6,265 bases of DNA from Dysgonamonadaceae bacterium. Its GTDB lineage: Bacteria > Bacteroidota > Bacteroidia > Bacteroidales > Azobacteroidaceae. The stretch lies in assembly GCA_031282925.1 (NCBI GenBank), contig JAITCT010000071.1, positions 1-6,265 of the forward strand. The letters run 5' to 3'. Both the position numbers and the translations under genes were made by a program. A model generated the notes under the pieces. The model saw only the letters and a program-made list of their open reading frames with translations, was not told the DNA's origin and ran no database searches. This document shows, piece after piece, positions 5,819 to 6,265 of this stretch (positions are counted from its first letter, which is position 1; every line of letters begins with the position of its first letter).

Positions 5819-6121
5819 GGAGGTAAACATCCGAGATGTGGGGGTAAACATTTGGGATGTGGAGGTAAACATTTGGGATGTGGAGGTAAACATTCGGGAT
5901 GTGGAGGTAAACATTCGGGATGTGGAAGTAAACATTTGAGATGTGGAGGTAAACATCCGGGATGTGGAAGTAAACATTTGAAATGTGGAGGTAAACATTC
6001 GGGATGTGGAAGTAAACATTCGGGATGTGGAAGTAAACATTCGAGATGTGGAGGTAAACATTCAGGATGTGGAGGTAAACATTCGGGATGTGGAAGTAAA
6101 CATTTGAGATGTGGAAGTAAA
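5819..6121. repeat. Tandem array of fourteen 21-bp units plus a partial unit
   Basis: Fourteen complete head-to-tail units (5819-6112) are followed by nine bases of a fifteenth (6113-6121). In plus-strand orientation the unit is GGAGGTAAACAT (1-12), YYRRR (13-17), ATGT (18-21). There are no insertions or deletions. Variation occurs at positions 3, 4, 13, 14, 15, 16 and 17 only, and every change is a transition. Units 4, 5, 9 and 13 are identical, and units 6 and 14 are identical, pointing to spread by unit duplication or gene conversion. Positions 9-21 form a near palindrome (ACAT...ATGT) centred on position 15; it is perfect in units 7 and 8. Because 21 is a multiple of three, one plus frame and all three minus frames stay open, giving seven-residue peptide repeats such as CGGKHSG and MFTSTSR. 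No credible start or family supports translation. There are no spacers, so it is not a CRISPR. Confidence 0.97.
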
Positions 6122-6130
6122 TTTTTAAAA
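6120..6130. repeat. Right flanking copy of the 11-bp direct repeat around the tandem array
   Basis: AATTTTTAAAA follows the truncated last unit and matches 5805-5815 exactly. The array breaks off after the first nine bases of its fifteenth unit, where this copy begins with a two-base overlap. Confidence 0.6.
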
Positions 6131-6218
6131 GAAGAAAGTGTATTCACACAATATTTAATGCAACAAACCGTTTTTATACCGGACAAATCAATAAATCTAA
6201 CCCATTAATTATTAAAAG

Positions 6219-6225
6219 AAAGGAG
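6219..6225 (+). promoter_or_regulatory. Strong Shine-Dalgarno sequence
   Basis: AAAGGAG is followed by a five-base spacer and ATG at 6231. It fixes the start of the last gene. The other core genes in this window with visible starts lack such a site. Confidence 0.75.
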
Positions 6226-6230
6226 CTGTT

Positions 6231-6265
6231 ATGTCAACAAAACACGATTGGCTGGAGAGAAATCA
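6231..6265 (+). CDS. Start of an unidentified protein, cut by the right edge
   Basis: Only the ATG and ten further codons are visible (MSTKHDWLERN), with a twelfth codon incomplete. A strong Shine-Dalgarno sequence five bases upstream supports a real gene. The opening HDW(L/I) resembles the N-terminus of a family of uncharacterised Bacteroidales proteins that I recall as starting with HDWxPxNHE; the visible stretch is too short to assign it. No TAnnTTTG promoter was found between the tandem array and the ATG, so its transcript may start upstream of, or within, the array. That would place the 21-bp repeats in its leader. Confidence 0.6.
   Translation, partial: MSTKHDWLERN

Larger units (their letters stand above)
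5349..6230. other. Long stretch without a convincing gene
   Basis: About 880 bases separate the DUF4827 start from the next gene start at 6231. From left to right it holds two related repeat copies (5361-5475), a candidate minus-strand promoter with a 14-bp palindrome (5476-5515), an AATTGAG repeat (5538-5551), a TATAAT-like sequence at 5660-5665 with no matching -35, a degraded GTAGGGGC palindromic element (about 5698-5728), and the 21-bp tandem array (5819-6121). Open frames within the array exist only because the unit length is a multiple of three; I judge them non-coding. Between 5555 and 5695 nothing further is recognised. Confidence 0.7.

Noticed and set aside
5819..6121. CRISPR array
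   Set aside because: The units abut without spacers and vary at several positions.
5819..6121. Plasmid-type iterons of a replication origin
   Set aside because: Unit length fits, but the neighbours are chromosomal housekeeping genes, no Rep protein is visible and no DnaA boxes were recognised. The gene at 6231 is too incomplete to support it.
5819..6121. Variable region of a diversity-generating retroelement
   Set aside because: Changes are not limited to template adenines, and no reverse transcriptase or template repeat is present.
5746..6186. Minus-strand open frames of 146 and 83 residues across the array
   Set aside because: They are open only because the unit is 21 bases. They have low-complexity content, lack a start signal and run in overlapping frames.

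Overview
The window looks like chromosomal DNA from a member of the Bacteroidota, most likely order Bacteroidales. The evidence is: -7 boxes of the TAnnTTTG type ahead of fabD and of the short-chain dehydrogenase gene; almost no Shine-Dalgarno sequences ahead of the core genes; a phosphohexomutase with the GEGNGG loop; and a small FKBP-like lipoprotein of the DUF4827 type next to it. No RNA gene, insertion sequence or CRISPR array was found.

Positions 1-3413 hold metabolic and envelope genes. A folC gene (folate polyglutamylation) enters from the left and converges on yidD, with 2 bases between the stop codons. yidD follows fabD (malonyl-CoA:ACP transacylase) on the minus strand, probably in one transcript. 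A strong intrinsic-terminator hairpin for the folC transcript lies inside yidD on the opposite strand. A 270-base gap with two hairpins and back-to-back promoters separates fabD from a YdfG-like short-chain dehydrogenase on the plus strand. That gene converges on a phosphoglucosamine-mutase-type gene. The convergence point is an inverted repeat that encodes the last residues and the stop codon of both proteins.

Positions 3390-5515 form a minus-strand unit: a DUF4827/FKBP-like lipoprotein gene followed 12 bases later by glmM. Its upstream region carries two related repeat copies, a Bacteroidota-like -7 box and a perfect 14-bp palindrome.

Positions 5516-6230 contain no convincing gene. They hold short 7-bp repeats, a degraded GTAGGGGC-type palindromic element, and the most striking feature of the window: 14 head-to-tail copies of a 21-bp unit. 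The copies differ only by transitions and are bracketed by an 11-bp direct repeat. About 110 bases further on, a new gene starts at 6231. Unlike its neighbours it has a strong Shine-Dalgarno sequence, and only its first 11 codons are inside the window.

The core genes serve folate, fatty-acid and cell-envelope precursor synthesis and membrane-protein insertion. The right end looks like the border of an accessory, repeat-bearing locus.
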